Source of the DNA: Candidatus Polarisedimenticolaceae bacterium
Lineage (GTDB): Bacteria > Acidobacteriota > Polarisedimenticolia > Polarisedimenticolales > DASRJG01
Length of the DNA: 64,000 nt
Direction of reading: 5' to 3'
Assembly: GCA_036275915.1 (NCBI GenBank)
Contig: DASUCV010000018.1
Span: 1 to 64,000, forward strand
Shown here: in pieces, positions 9,057 through 18,823 of the stretch
Layout of the letters: each line of letters starts with the position of its first letter
How positions within the stretch are numbered: position 1 is the stretch's first letter
Notes under the pieces: generated by a model
Told to the model about the DNA's origin: nothing
Seen by the model: only the letters and a program-made list of their open reading frames with translations
The model's database searches: none
Made by a program: the position numbers and the translations under genes

Positions 9057-9296
9057 CTAGTAGCGGCGCCGCGCCATCATGGCGCCGAGCAACAGGCCGA
9101 CGCCGGCGCCGATGCCCGCGGAGAGGAGAATCGTCTTCCCAGGATTCTCCCGGGCGTAGTTGCGCGTCTGCGCCCAGCCCTTGTCGATGTATTGCTCCTT
9201 GACGCTACGGGCCTGCTCACGCACGTCGCCGATGAACTCGTCCATCGCGTTGCCCGCTCGGCCGAGGCTTCCCTTTTTTCCCGACATCGGTTCCAT
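9057..9296 (-). CDS. Small DUF883/ElaB-YqjD-like membrane-anchored protein
   Basis: A 79-residue protein with a helical, charged N-terminal half and a C-terminal membrane helix of glycine-rich type (AGIGAGVGLLLGAMMARRR), the plan of ElaB/YqjD inner-membrane proteins that associate with ribosomes in E. coli. The ATG at 9296 is preceded by AGGAG at a good distance; longer frames are not supported. It is convergent with recG. The function is not known in this lineage. Confidence 0.7.
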   Translation of the reverse strand: MEPMSGKKGSLGRAGNAMDEFIGDVREQARSVKEQYIDKGWAQTRNYARENPGKTILLSAGIGAGVGLLLGAMMARRRY

Positions 9297-9468
9297 TGCC
9301 GGTTCTCCTATGCAATCGCACCCCTTCCAGGACGTTTGCCAGGAACGTGCCATCGCGGGGAACGCGGCGCTCCGGTGCAATCGGCTCCGGTATTTCCCTG
9401 CGTGTCATTCGGATGCTGCAAAGAGGGCGGCCTCGGTGGCGAGGATTTCCACACGTATAGTCTCGACC

Positions 9469-9738
9469 ATGTCTCGTCGTACCGTGATCCGGTCGATCGT
9501 CATCGCGGCCGCCGCACTCGTCACCGCCTGGGCCGTCTCGATCGACGTCCGCGGACCCGGCCGGGCAGCGACGAAGCCGGGCCTCGATTGCAAGCCGTGC
9601 ACCGATCCCTGCGTGGACGTGCCGAAGGTGACCACCGCATGCGTCGACAAGGAGACGGGGAGAACCTTTCCGGCGAGCTACACGTGCTGCTGCTGCAACG
9701 ACCAGTGGGAGCGCCGGAAGCTGATCTCTTCGCCCTAG
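9469..9738 (+). CDS. Small exported cysteine-rich protein
   Basis: An 89-residue protein with a hydrophobic signal-like stretch (about residues 9-25) and a cysteine-rich mature part: LDCKPCTDPC, one further Cys, then four consecutive cysteines (TCCCCND). It probably folds through disulfides or binds metal outside the cytoplasm. No family is recognised. It resembles in plan the small Cys-rich peptides between 53.9 and 59.3 kb. It is convergent with the next gene, with 6 bases between. Confidence 0.6.
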   Translation: MSRRTVIRSIVIAAAALVTAWAVSIDVRGPGRAATKPGLDCKPCTDPCVDVPKVTTACVDKETGRTFPASYTCCCCNDQWERRKLISSP

Positions 9739-9744
9739 GGCGCC

Positions 9745-10902
9745 TCAGGGAGTTCGCACGCAGTCGTCGGTGAGCGTGATTCTGGTTCCTGCGTCGATCA
9801 CGTCGAAGTCGGTGACCTTGATCGCGGCGAGGCCGGTCGACCCGCTCGGCAAGACGACGCTCCACTTCGCCGTTGTGAAGCGATCGTCGGCCGCGGTGAG
9901 CGCGATGTTGCCGCCGTCGGCAAGGATCATCCCGTACTTCTGGAGCGCGCGGGCGACCGTCCGCGTCCCCGCGTCGGGCAGCGTCGAGATCGGGTAGTCC
10001 GCGCGCAGGCGCAGTCTCGCCCCATAAGGCGGCATCCCTTGGCCCGAAGGCCCTCCGGCGTGCGTGGCCGGGTGAACGTAGACCCCGGCCTGCATCCTCG
10101 GGTTGGGCAGAATGAATCGAATCGCATGATCGATCGATCCCGCCTGCAGCTCATCCGCGGTGAAGAGGAGCGGAGCGATCGGCATGCCCGCGGCGTCGGC
10201 GCTCGTGCACTGGTCGCCGCGTCCCGACGGCGCGTAAACACGGCTCGAGTCCCAGATGGCGAGGCAGCCGCCGTGGAAGATGCCGTTCGTGATGTCGGCG
10301 CGCCACATCTCGTAGAGGGAATGGGTGAGGGGATCGTTCACGATGAGGTGGCAGTCGCCGTCGTGGACGCAGCTGTAGCCCGCCTCGCCTTCCACGGCGC
10401 CGCCCGCTGGAACAGGCACCGCGGCCAGGTCGCAGTCGGGGCTGTAGAAATCGCTCGTGGGGGTGAACGTTTGAAACGGCGTTGTCGCGTCCGCGCTGAG
10501 CACGACGATCGAGAAGTCGATCTGGAGGCGGCCGTTGCCGAAGCCGCCGGCTGCGTTGAGGTTGGCGATGATCGTCGCCGATTGAGGATCGACCGTGGCT
10601 TGCGAGACGTCGCGCTTCCAGAACGGAGCCGCGGTTACGCGATAGAAGAAGACGCTACCCGCAGGCGGCGTGTCGGTCCATGTCGAGGAGTCCGTCGTCC
10701 CGCGTGCGTTCGCCGGGCTCGCTTCCGGCGATCCCGCTGTCGACCGATAGATCGTGTAGGGTCCGGCGGCGCCGGCGGTCCAGCTCAGGGCGACGTCCGC
10801 GGAATTCGTACCGTGTGCGACGCGAAGCGTAAGGCCGTCCTTGACCTCGGCCGAGGCAGAAAGCGCGGCGGCGATGGCGAAGGCGAGGCCTGCGGTGCGC
10901 AC
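9745..10902 (-). CDS. Secreted protein with fibronectin type III-like N-terminal domain, function unknown
   Basis: A 385-residue protein from a GTG start with an N-terminal signal peptide (about 18 residues). Residues 25-105 look like a fibronectin type III module (LSWTAGAAGPYTIYRST ... VFFYRVTA), common in secreted Acidobacteria/Deltaproteobacteria proteins. The rest is a globular domain with paired cysteines (GYSCVHDGDCHL, HGGCLAIWD) that I do not recognise. It lies 6 bases downstream of the sensor kinase gene on the same strand, so they may be co-transcribed. Confidence 0.75.
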   Translation of the reverse strand: MRTAGLAFAIAAALSASAEVKDGLTLRVAHGTNSADVALSWTAGAAGPYTIYRSTAGSPEASPANARGTTDSSTWTDTPPAGSVFFYRVTAAPFWKRDVSQATVDPQSATIIANLNAAGGFGNGRLQIDFSIVVLSADATTPFQTFTPTSDFYSPDCDLAAVPVPAGGAVEGEAGYSCVHDGDCHLIVNDPLTHSLYEMWRADITNGIFHGGCLAIWDSSRVYAPSGRGDQCTSADAAGMPIAPLLFTADELQAGSIDHAIRFILPNPRMQAGVYVHPATHAGGPSGQGMPPYGARLRLRADYPISTLPDAGTRTVARALQKYGMILADGGNIALTAADDRFTTAKWSVVLPSGSTGLAAIKVTDFDVIDAGTRITLTDDCVRTP

Positions 10903-10908
10903 GCCTCG

Positions 10909-11937
10909 TTACGAAGCAGGATGTGTGCCCGGGTCTGTCCACGGAAGCTCGAGGACGAAGAGGCACCGGTGGCCGGGAAGGTCTTGCACGCGGATCGTGC
11001 CGCCGTGAGCTTCGATCGCCTGCCTCGCGATCGCGAGAGCGAGCCCTTCCGGATCGGGCCGTGGCTCCGGGTCCTGAACCTCGAAGTGGATGCGCCCGCC
11101 CCGAAGGCGCGCACGAAGCGTCACCGTTTCGCCGGCGGGCGTGCGCTCCACGGCGCTGCGAGCCAGGTGGCCGAGCACGGACTGCACGAACCGTACGTCG
11201 AGCACCACGGGCGCGTCCTCGGCCTCGAGGCGAAGCGTCACGTTCTTCGCTTCGGCCTTCTCGCTCACACCGGACCTGGCGTCTTCGAGGCGCTCCCGGA
11301 GCGTCGTCTCTTCCGGCTTGATCTCGACCGCGGAAGCGGCCCGCGCGAGGTCGAGGCTCTGCTCGAGGATCTCCAAGGTCTGGCCGAGTCCCCGTTCGAG
11401 CGCTCCCACCGCGTCGGAGTCGTCGGGGAGCTGGCCCGTGGTCCTGAGGATGCGGAGCGCCATCGAGGCCGAGAAGAGCGGGCTGCCCAGCTCGTGGGCG
11501 ATGAAGGCGAGGCTCTCGTTCGCTTGGTGTACGAACTCGGCGTCCCGGCGCCGGTTGTATTCCGAGACCGCGTAGCCGACTCCGTCGAGGATCGCATGGA
11601 AGAGCACGCGGGCCTCGCGATCCGCCGGCTCCTCTCCGGCCGCCCGTGCCGTTTCGAGGATCACATCGTGCAGCGATCGGTACTCGTGCACGAGGGCTCC
11701 GAGATCGAACCCCAGACGGAGACGTTGCTCGCCGTGGACGGCTGCGGCGGACGGCAGCTTGCGTGCGCTGGCCTTCTCGTCGCCGCGGAGCGCCGCGATC
11801 AACGCGTCGAGAAACTGGGGGAGATGATCGATCAGCTCGGGAGCGCTGACCCGCGGCGCGACGGCGTTTCGCACCCGCTCGGTCCAGCGTGCGACGATCT
11901 CGACGCGGCTCTTGGCGATGATCTCATGCAGCGGCAT
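10909..11937 (-). CDS. RsbRD-type sensor histidine kinase-like protein with degenerate ATPase motifs
   Basis: A 342-residue cytoplasmic protein. The N-terminal region (about 5-135) resembles RsbRD/RsbU-type sensor helices (MPLHEIIAKSRVEIVARWTE). A histidine phosphotransfer helix follows with the H-box FIAHELGSPL. The C-terminal part looks like a HATPase fold but is poor in motifs: the N-box position reads LGHLARSAVERTP without the usual Asn, and the DxGxG loop is replaced by DPEPRPDPEG. It may be a pseudokinase or bind ATP weakly. No response regulator is adjacent. Confidence 0.75.
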   Translation of the reverse strand: MPLHEIIAKSRVEIVARWTERVRNAVAPRVSAPELIDHLPQFLDALIAALRGDEKASARKLPSAAAVHGEQRLRLGFDLGALVHEYRSLHDVILETARAAGEEPADREARVLFHAILDGVGYAVSEYNRRRDAEFVHQANESLAFIAHELGSPLFSASMALRILRTTGQLPDDSDAVGALERGLGQTLEILEQSLDLARAASAVEIKPEETTLRERLEDARSGVSEKAEAKNVTLRLEAEDAPVVLDVRFVQSVLGHLARSAVERTPAGETVTLRARLRGGRIHFEVQDPEPRPDPEGLALAIARQAIEAHGGTIRVQDLPGHRCLFVLELPWTDPGTHPAS

Positions 11938-12180
11938 GCCGCGGTCGAGTGTAGTCAGGTCTCAGCCGCCCTGCATCATTAGCGGTGGCCTGCCTCGGCA
12001 TCCCCGACGAGCCGGTGGTGGACCCGATGTTTCGCCCGTCGCTGCCCCTCGCCCGCGCCGCATCGTTACCACCCTTCGCCAACTCTCGGCCGTCGCTGCG
12101 TCCAGGCTCCCGCCACCCTCGAAGTTGTCCCGTCACCCGGAGCGCCAGGATCGTCGTGTGAGCGGCCCCCTGGTCATTGA

Positions 12181-12792
12181 TCAGTTGGGAACACAGTCCC
12201 AAAAGGTGTGGCAGGACGTGTCGCACTTCGTCTGCGTGCGGTAGTCGGGCAACGCGCAAGGCAGCCCGTAGATAACGTCGTCCGTGTTGTTCGATCCCTG
12301 GTCGCACTCCTCTTCGGGATCGACGGTCCCGTCGCCGCAGATGTTGTCGAAAGCGACCTCGATGTCGATGGTCGTCCACGTCGGATCGTTGGGAACGTAG
12401 TCCTTGTCGCAGATGCACGTCACCGGGTCCCAAATGTCGGTGGGGCCGTTGCACCAGGACGGCTTGGGGGTCGTGCACTCGCTCGTGGGAGGGTTGTTCG
12501 GCGGAATCCGGATCGTGGCGCTACAGGAGCAGCTTACGGTGTTCTCCCACTTCCAGCCGTACCCCTCAATCCAGACTTCACCACGGAAGCAAGACGCACC
12601 AGTGGCGTGGCTCCATTGCAACGAACCGGGTGGGTTGCTGATCAGGTAGCCGGAACATTTTTCGTCGCAGTGGGCGGTCTGAATGGAATTGCAGGGGACC
12701 GGAGAGGCGTGCACGTAGCTGATTGCCGACCAGATGCACAGGAGCAGGAGTATGGCGCTACAGCCGAACCATCGAAGCGCTTTCTCGATCAT
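12181..12792 (-). CDS. Exported cysteine-rich protein with a CGDGTVDPEEECD motif
   Basis: A 203-residue protein starting at ATG 12792 behind AGGA. It has an N-terminal hydrophobic export segment (residues 8-26) followed by a mature part with more than fifteen cysteines. Near the C terminus, CGDGTVDPEEECDQG matches the cysteine-rich repeat common in secreted Myxococcota-type proteins. Probably extracellular and disulfide-bonded; function unknown. A longer frame upstream to 13,089 has no support. Confidence 0.7.
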   Translation of the reverse strand: MIEKALRWFGCSAILLLLCIWSAISYVHASPVPCNSIQTAHCDEKCSGYLISNPPGSLQWSHATGASCFRGEVWIEGYGWKWENTVSCSCSATIRIPPNNPPTSECTTPKPSWCNGPTDIWDPVTCICDKDYVPNDPTWTTIDIEVAFDNICGDGTVDPEEECDQGSNNTDDVIYGLPCALPDYRTQTKCDTSCHTFWDCVPN

Positions 12793-13314
12793 TTCGTTCC
12801 TCAGTACGTCAGTGACGCGTTGAGCGCCGGCGTACCTCATCACTTCACTCCCGTGGAGATAGGGGAGGTATACCTGACATCGTCGCGCGCACAACGGACC
12901 GAGTTGGGCGTTTACTCGCCGATCGGCTCCGCCAGCTCGGCGGCGAGGATCCTTACCGCCTCGCACCAGCAGGTGGCCGTCGCAGCGTCCATGATCCGGA
13001 CGCGCTCGAAAAGCGCGAGGCCATCCAGAACGTACGGCACCTCCGCGAGCGTGAGGAGCACGAGCGTCTCGCCATGTGGCTGGCGTCAATCACCGGGGGC
13101 CGGTTCCCTACCTCCTAGGCGGTGATGGGGGGAGGAACACGCTTCAAGAACTCGGCCGTGGGTTCGTCACCGATGTTCTCGCCCCGGCGCTCGGGGTGAC
13201 GCTCCACGAACACGAGGTAAGGGGTGTTCGCCGTTCGTGAACATCTGGTAGACGAGCACGCTGACCGGCATCACTACATCCGAGGCTCAGGCCGCCGTTC
13301 CCTGGGGAAAACGG
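12793..13314. other. Gene-free stretch; possible decayed ORF
   Basis: No intact gene seen. On the minus strand near 13,275-13,120 a short frame (MPVSVLVYQMFTNG) and, after a one-base shift, a second frame ending at ITA just before 13,119 could be one frameshifted small gene, but no homologue is recognised. The rest likely holds the promoter of the cysteine-rich gene at 12,792. Confidence 0.3.
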
Positions 13315-14766
<1,452 letters not shown>

Positions 14767-14811
14767 GGGATGATTCCTCTTGGTGGGTTCGGGGACTTGC
14801 GGCGAGACGGA

Positions 14812-15501
14812 CTATAGCACCGGCCTTTCGGGCAAGTAAAGCCGCAGCGTCGGCGCGAGCGCCGCGGTCTTCGGTGCGCGGCGTCGCTCGCTCTCGGTCC
14901 CGTCGAGGAGCGGGGCGAAATCCTCGACGCGATCGACGTCGAACCAGCCCTCGGTCTCCCGGAGGTCGAGGCCGGCGTCCCTCGCGCGGCGGCGCGTGAC
15001 CTCGAGCACGCGCTCGGTCCCCCACGGCACGTCGTGGAAGAGGGCGGGGCACCGGCCGGCGGTTGCGACGAGAACGTACCCGCCGTCCCGGGCCGGCGAC
15101 ACGACGGCGTCCGCGCCGTCCGCGAGGCGCCGGAACGCCTCGTCGACGATCCGCGCGGGAAGGGTGGGGGCGTCGGCGCCGACGATCGCGATCCGTCGCG
15201 TCCCCGCCGCATGGCCTCGGGCGAGCGTCCGCTCGAGGCGCGCACCGAGCGACCCTTCCCCTTGGAGCGTGTGCGGAAGCTTTTCGAGCCCGTCGGGCCT
15301 CGGCCGGTCCTCGGGCCACGTGGCGTCGAGACAGATCTCGGCGGTCCGCCCCGGCCCCGCGAACGAGGACACGAACGCGATCTGGTCGGCGAGCATCGCC
15401 TCGTGGAGGGCCAGGGCTTCGTCATCGGAAAGGGGCGGCGCAAGACGCGTCTTCACGGCGCCGCGGCGCGGCACCCGGGCGAAGAGGACGACGCGCTCCA
15501 T
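14812..15501 (-). CDS. TIGR04282-type transferase (rSAM/selenodomain-associated glycosyltransferase 1)
   Basis: A 229-residue nucleotidyl/glycosyltransferase-fold protein. Seen: FARVPRRGAVKTRL near the N terminus, VGADAPTLPARIVDEA, and SPARDGGYVL, the usual triad of the CofC-like TIGR04282 family. ATG 15501 is chosen; an alternative ATG 24 bases upstream would overlap the mobA leader. The family is linked by name and context to radical-SAM/selenodomain gene sets, but no such enzyme lies beside it here. It is divergent from mobA. Confidence 0.85.
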   Translation of the reverse strand: MERVVLFARVPRRGAVKTRLAPPLSDDEALALHEAMLADQIAFVSSFAGPGRTAEICLDATWPEDRPRPDGLEKLPHTLQGEGSLGARLERTLARGHAAGTRRIAIVGADAPTLPARIVDEAFRRLADGADAVVSPARDGGYVLVATAGRCPALFHDVPWGTERVLEVTRRRARDAGLDLRETEGWFDVDRVEDFAPLLDGTESERRRAPKTAALAPTLRLYLPERPVL

Positions 15502-15523
15502 CGAGGCATTGTACGATCGCGGC

Positions 15524-16108
15524 ATGGCGCAGACGATCGGGGTCGTTCTCGCGGGCGGCGAGGGGAAGCGTTTCGGGAAGCCGAAGGCGGCGATCGTGCT
15601 CGGCGGCCAGACCCTGGTCGATCGTGCCGCACGCACGCTCAAGCCGCTCTGCGGCAGCGTGGTGATCAGCGTCGCCCACGGCGTGCCTCCCGCGCAGGGA
15701 ACGCACGCCCTCATCCCCGATCGCGGGGCGGGGATGGGACCGCTCGCCGGCATCGCGGCGGCCTTCGCGGCGACGGGCCAAGCCGACCTGCTCGTCCTCG
15801 CGTGCGACTACCCGGCGGTCGGGACGAGCTTCCTCCGCTCGGTGCTCTTCGCCGCGACGGCGCCGGGCGATCTCGTCATGCCGGTCGACGCCGACGGCCG
15901 CGACCATCCGCTCGTCGCGCTCTGGCGGAGGAGCGCTCAGCCCGCCGTCGAGAAGGCGCTCGCGGAGCGCGCGCTCAAGGTGCAGGCGCTGTTTCCGGAC
16001 CTCGACGTCGTGCGTCTCAAGCCGGCGCTCTTCCCGAACTTCGATCTGAAGCGCGTGCTCACGAACGTGAACTGGCCGCGCGACATCGACATCTTCCAAG
16101 ACGCGTAG
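15524..16108 (+). CDS. mobA: Molybdenum cofactor guanylyltransferase MobA-like
   Basis: Attaches GMP to molybdopterin, using GTP. The 194-residue protein has the signature VVLAGGEGKRFGKPKA near the N terminus, a GMGPLAGIAAAF loop and LLVLACDYPAV with the catalytic/metal Asp. The C terminus (NVNWPRDIDIFQ) resembles the usual N-T-P-x-D element. Length fits the family. moaC at 17.7 kb is another cofactor gene nearby. The stop codon lies inside a perfect inverted repeat. Confidence 0.85.
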   Translation: MAQTIGVVLAGGEGKRFGKPKAAIVLGGQTLVDRAARTLKPLCGSVVISVAHGVPPAQGTHALIPDRGAGMGPLAGIAAAFAATGQADLLVLACDYPAVGTSFLRSVLFAATAPGDLVMPVDADGRDHPLVALWRRSAQPAVEKALAERALKVQALFPDLDVVRLKPALFPNFDLKRVLTNVNWPRDIDIFQDA

Positions 16109-16200
16109 AGAGAAGAAGGGGACAGTAACCAAGTTTTTCTTACACGCGAAGTGCGCGTGTAAGAAAAACTTGGTTACTGTCCCCTTCTTCTCTCTACGCG
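16102..16200. repeat. Perfect 47-bp inverted repeat (hairpin) joining mobA and pepD ends
   Basis: Left arm 16102-16148 and right arm 16154-16200 are exact reverse complements, with a 5-base loop (AAGTG). Each arm contains the TAG stop of the convergent gene on its side and a GGGGACAGTAACC core with a T-rich tract. It could act as a bidirectional terminator. The core resembles REP-type elements associated with Y1 transposases, by memory only. Confidence 0.9.
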
Positions 16201-17657
16201 GAGAGGCGGTCCAGCGTCTCCGCGAGCGCGCCCCAGAAGCGCTCGACCGACGGAACGTGGACGCGCTCGTCGGGCGAGTGCGCGCCTTCGATACGCGGGC
16301 CGAACGAGACCATGTCGAGGCCGGGGATCTTCTGGCCGAGGAGGCCGCACTCGAGCCCCGCGTGGATCGCGGTGACGAGCGGCTCCTTCCCCCAGCGCTT
16401 CCGGTAGACCTCGCGGACGACGGCGAGCGCCTGCGAGTCCATGTCCGGTTTCCAACCCGGATAGCCGTCCTTGAGGGTGACGCCGCCTCCCGCCAGCGCG
16501 GCGGCGGAGCGGATGCCGGCGAGGACGTACGAGAGCGACGGCGCGACGCTCGAGCGGCTCGACGTGACGATGCGGACCGCGGCGTCGCCGAACGCGACGA
16601 CCGCGACGTTGTTCGACGTCTCGACGAGGCCGGCGATGTCCTGGCTCATGCCGAGGACGCCGTGCGGGAGCGCGAGGAGGAGCCTGAGGAAGCGGTCGCG
16701 GTCGGCGCGGGCGAGGACGCGCGCGGGCATCGCGGCGTCGGTGATCGCGAGCTTGAGGCCGTCGTCGATCTTGTGCAGCTCGACCTGAAAGCCGGCGAGC
16801 TGCTGCTGCGCGACCTTCTCGAACACGGCGCGCGCGCCGGGATCGAGGACGATCGTCGCCTCGGCCTCGCGCGGGATCGCATTGTGCTTGGAGCCGCCGG
16901 CCATCGAGGCGATCTCGAAGGCCACGCCGGCGTCGCCGGCCGCGGCGAGGATGCGGCCCACGAGCTTGAGCGCGTTGCCGCGGTTCTCGATGATGTTGAG
17001 GCCCGAGTGCCCGCCCTTCAAGCCGGTGATCTCGATCTTGAGCGCCTTGGCTCCCGGCGCGGGAGCGGTCCAGGAAACGGGAAGGTCGATGAGCGAGTCC
17101 TCGCCGCCGGCGCAGCCGACGAAGATCGCGCCGTCCTCTTCCGAGTCGAGGTTCAAGAGCATGCGGCCCTTCAGGATCGACGGGTCGAGGTCGCGCGCGC
17201 CGGTGAGCCCCGTCTCCTCGTCGAGCGTGAAGAGCAGCTCGAGCGGGCCGTGGACGAGCGAGCCGTCGGTCGCGGTCGCGAGCGCCGCGGCGACGCCGAT
17301 CCCGTTGTCCGCGCCGAGCGTCGTGCCGCTCGCGTAGACCCACTCGCCTTCGATCCGGGGGCGGATCGGGTCGCGATCGAAGTCGTGCGTCACGCCCTTA
17401 TTCTTCTCGCACACCATGTCGAGGTGGGATTGGAGGATGACCGGCTTCGCCTTCTCGCGCCCGGGAGTGCCCGGAAGGGTCACGACGACGTTGCCGCGCG
17501 CATCGCGCGACGTCTTGGCGCCGGAGACCGACGCCGCCGTCTTGAGCACCCAATCGACCGCGCGCTCCTCGTGTCCGGACGGGCGGGGGATCGCGGCGAG
17601 CGACGCGAAGTGGCCCCAGAGGGCGTGCGGGGCGAGACGGTCGAGGGAGTCGGACAT
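16194..17657 (-). CDS. pepD: Aminoacyl-histidine dipeptidase (M20 family, PepD)
   Basis: A cytoplasmic zinc dipeptidase (carnosinase/peptidase D) of 487 residues, the family's usual length. Metal-site motifs are in place: SHLDMVCEKN, GTTLGADNGIG, TLDEETGLTGA, HAGLECG and AHSPDERVHV. The lid/dimerisation domain sits in the middle. No signal peptide. It ends inside the inverted repeat shared with mobA. Confidence 0.95.
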   Translation of the reverse strand: MSDSLDRLAPHALWGHFASLAAIPRPSGHEERAVDWVLKTAASVSGAKTSRDARGNVVVTLPGTPGREKAKPVILQSHLDMVCEKNKGVTHDFDRDPIRPRIEGEWVYASGTTLGADNGIGVAAALATATDGSLVHGPLELLFTLDEETGLTGARDLDPSILKGRMLLNLDSEEDGAIFVGCAGGEDSLIDLPVSWTAPAPGAKALKIEITGLKGGHSGLNIIENRGNALKLVGRILAAAGDAGVAFEIASMAGGSKHNAIPREAEATIVLDPGARAVFEKVAQQQLAGFQVELHKIDDGLKLAITDAAMPARVLARADRDRFLRLLLALPHGVLGMSQDIAGLVETSNNVAVVAFGDAAVRIVTSSRSSVAPSLSYVLAGIRSAAALAGGGVTLKDGYPGWKPDMDSQALAVVREVYRKRWGKEPLVTAIHAGLECGLLGQKIPGLDMVSFGPRIEGAHSPDERVHVPSVERFWGALAETLDRLSA

Positions 17658-17729
17658 GGCGGGCCTCCGGAAGAACGGAATGGCCGTTCACGGTAGCCCA
17701 CGGGCGGGCCGATCCGCCATAATCCGCGC

Positions 17730-18227
17730 ATGGCCCGCCGCCGCAAGCTCACGCACGCCGACGACTCGGGCGCCGCCGTCATGGTCGACGTCGGCGGGAA
17801 GTCAGCGACGAAACGGCGCGCGGTCGCGCGCGCGACGGTCGCCCTCGGGCCGGTCGCGTTCAAGAGCGTCCGCGAACACGCGCTCGCGAAGGGCGACGCG
17901 CTCGCGGTGGCGCGCCTCGCCGGCATCCAGGCCGGCAAGCGCACGGCGGAGTGGATCCCCCTGTGCCACACCGTCCCGCTCGATCGCCTCGACGTCGCGA
18001 TCGAGCTGTCCGCCCGGGACCGGCGCGCGGTGATCACCGCAACCGCCGAGGCGCGATGGGCGACCGGGGTCGAGATGGAGGCGCTCGTCGCCGCGTCGGC
18101 GGCGGCGCTGGCGCTCTACGACATGACGAAGGGGGTCGACCGCGCGATCGAGATCGAGCGGATCGCGCTCCTCGAGAAGAGCGGCGGCCGCTCCGGCACG
18201 TGGCGCCGGAAGGCCGGTCGCCTTTAG
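17730..18227 (+). CDS. moaC: Cyclic pyranopterin monophosphate synthase MoaC
   Basis: Catalyses the second half of cPMP formation in molybdenum cofactor synthesis. It has 165 residues. Conserved stretches are GIQAGKRTAEWIPLCHTVPL and TGVEMEALVAASAAALALYD followed by MTKGVDRA, which include the active-site residues (His in the LCH motif, Glu-Met-Glu, and the Asp-Met-x-Lys element). No moaA is visible; mobA lies 1.6 kb upstream. It is followed closely by an exported-protein gene. Confidence 0.95.
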   Translation: MARRRKLTHADDSGAAVMVDVGGKSATKRRAVARATVALGPVAFKSVREHALAKGDALAVARLAGIQAGKRTAEWIPLCHTVPLDRLDVAIELSARDRRAVITATAEARWATGVEMEALVAASAAALALYDMTKGVDRAIEIERIALLEKSGGRSGTWRRKAGRL

Positions 18228-18252
18228 CATGGCTGCCGCAAAGGAGAGGTGC

Positions 18253-18687
18253 ATGCGACAGATCGTCCGACGGATCCTTCCCGCGCTCGTCCTCGTCGCC
18301 GTCGCGACCGGAGCCGACGCCGCGCTCTTCAGCAAGACGTACGAGTTCAAGGCGAACACCGCGCTCAAGGTCGGCACCGAGATCCAGGAAGGGCTGAGGC
18401 TCGACGCGATCGAGTTCGTCATCCCCGGCGCCGGGACGCCGACCTCGACGTTCGGCGGGCCGAAGGTCAAGGTGACGATCTCGAACCTCGGCAAGACGTC
18501 GGTGACGGTCGCGATCGCGATCGCCGTCCTGAACGCCGACGGCCACCTCGTCGGCGTCGCCTCCGGCGGGACGAAGCTCTTCCCGCTCCGCGCCGAGCGG
18601 CAGATGGACTACACGCTCGACTTCGGCGGCGTGAACGGCGAGCTCGCGAACGGGACGACGTTCCATCTGAGCATCGAGCCGAAGTAA
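18253..18687 (+). CDS. Small exported protein, function unknown
   Basis: A 144-residue protein with a clear signal peptide (residues 1-24, ending ATGADA) and a beta-rich mature part with repeated valine strands (KVKVTISNLGKTSVTVAIAI). ATG 18253 is preferred because AGGAGAGGT precedes it; an in-frame ATG at 18229 lacks a site. No cysteines or catalytic motif are evident. It starts 25 bases after moaC and may be in its transcript. Confidence 0.7.
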   Translation: MRQIVRRILPALVLVAVATGADAALFSKTYEFKANTALKVGTEIQEGLRLDAIEFVIPGAGTPTSTFGGPKVKVTISNLGKTSVTVAIAIAVLNADGHLVGVASGGTKLFPLRAERQMDYTLDFGGVNGELANGTTFHLSIEPK

Positions 18688-18823
18688 GACGACGACAGGC
18701 TCGTCCCCCCAAGGGGACGCGTTCCGCTCCTTTAGCTACGCTTTCGTAGTCTGCACGACGAAGAAAGCCCGCGATTCCGCGGCGGCACGCCTCCTGCACT
18801 TCGATCGGGCCGGAGGTGGAACC

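Noticed and set aside
10039-11982. A 647-residue plus-strand open frame
   Set aside because: It runs antisense to the fibronectin-type gene and the sensor kinase, has no recognisable domain and a composition typical of a GC-rich shadow frame.
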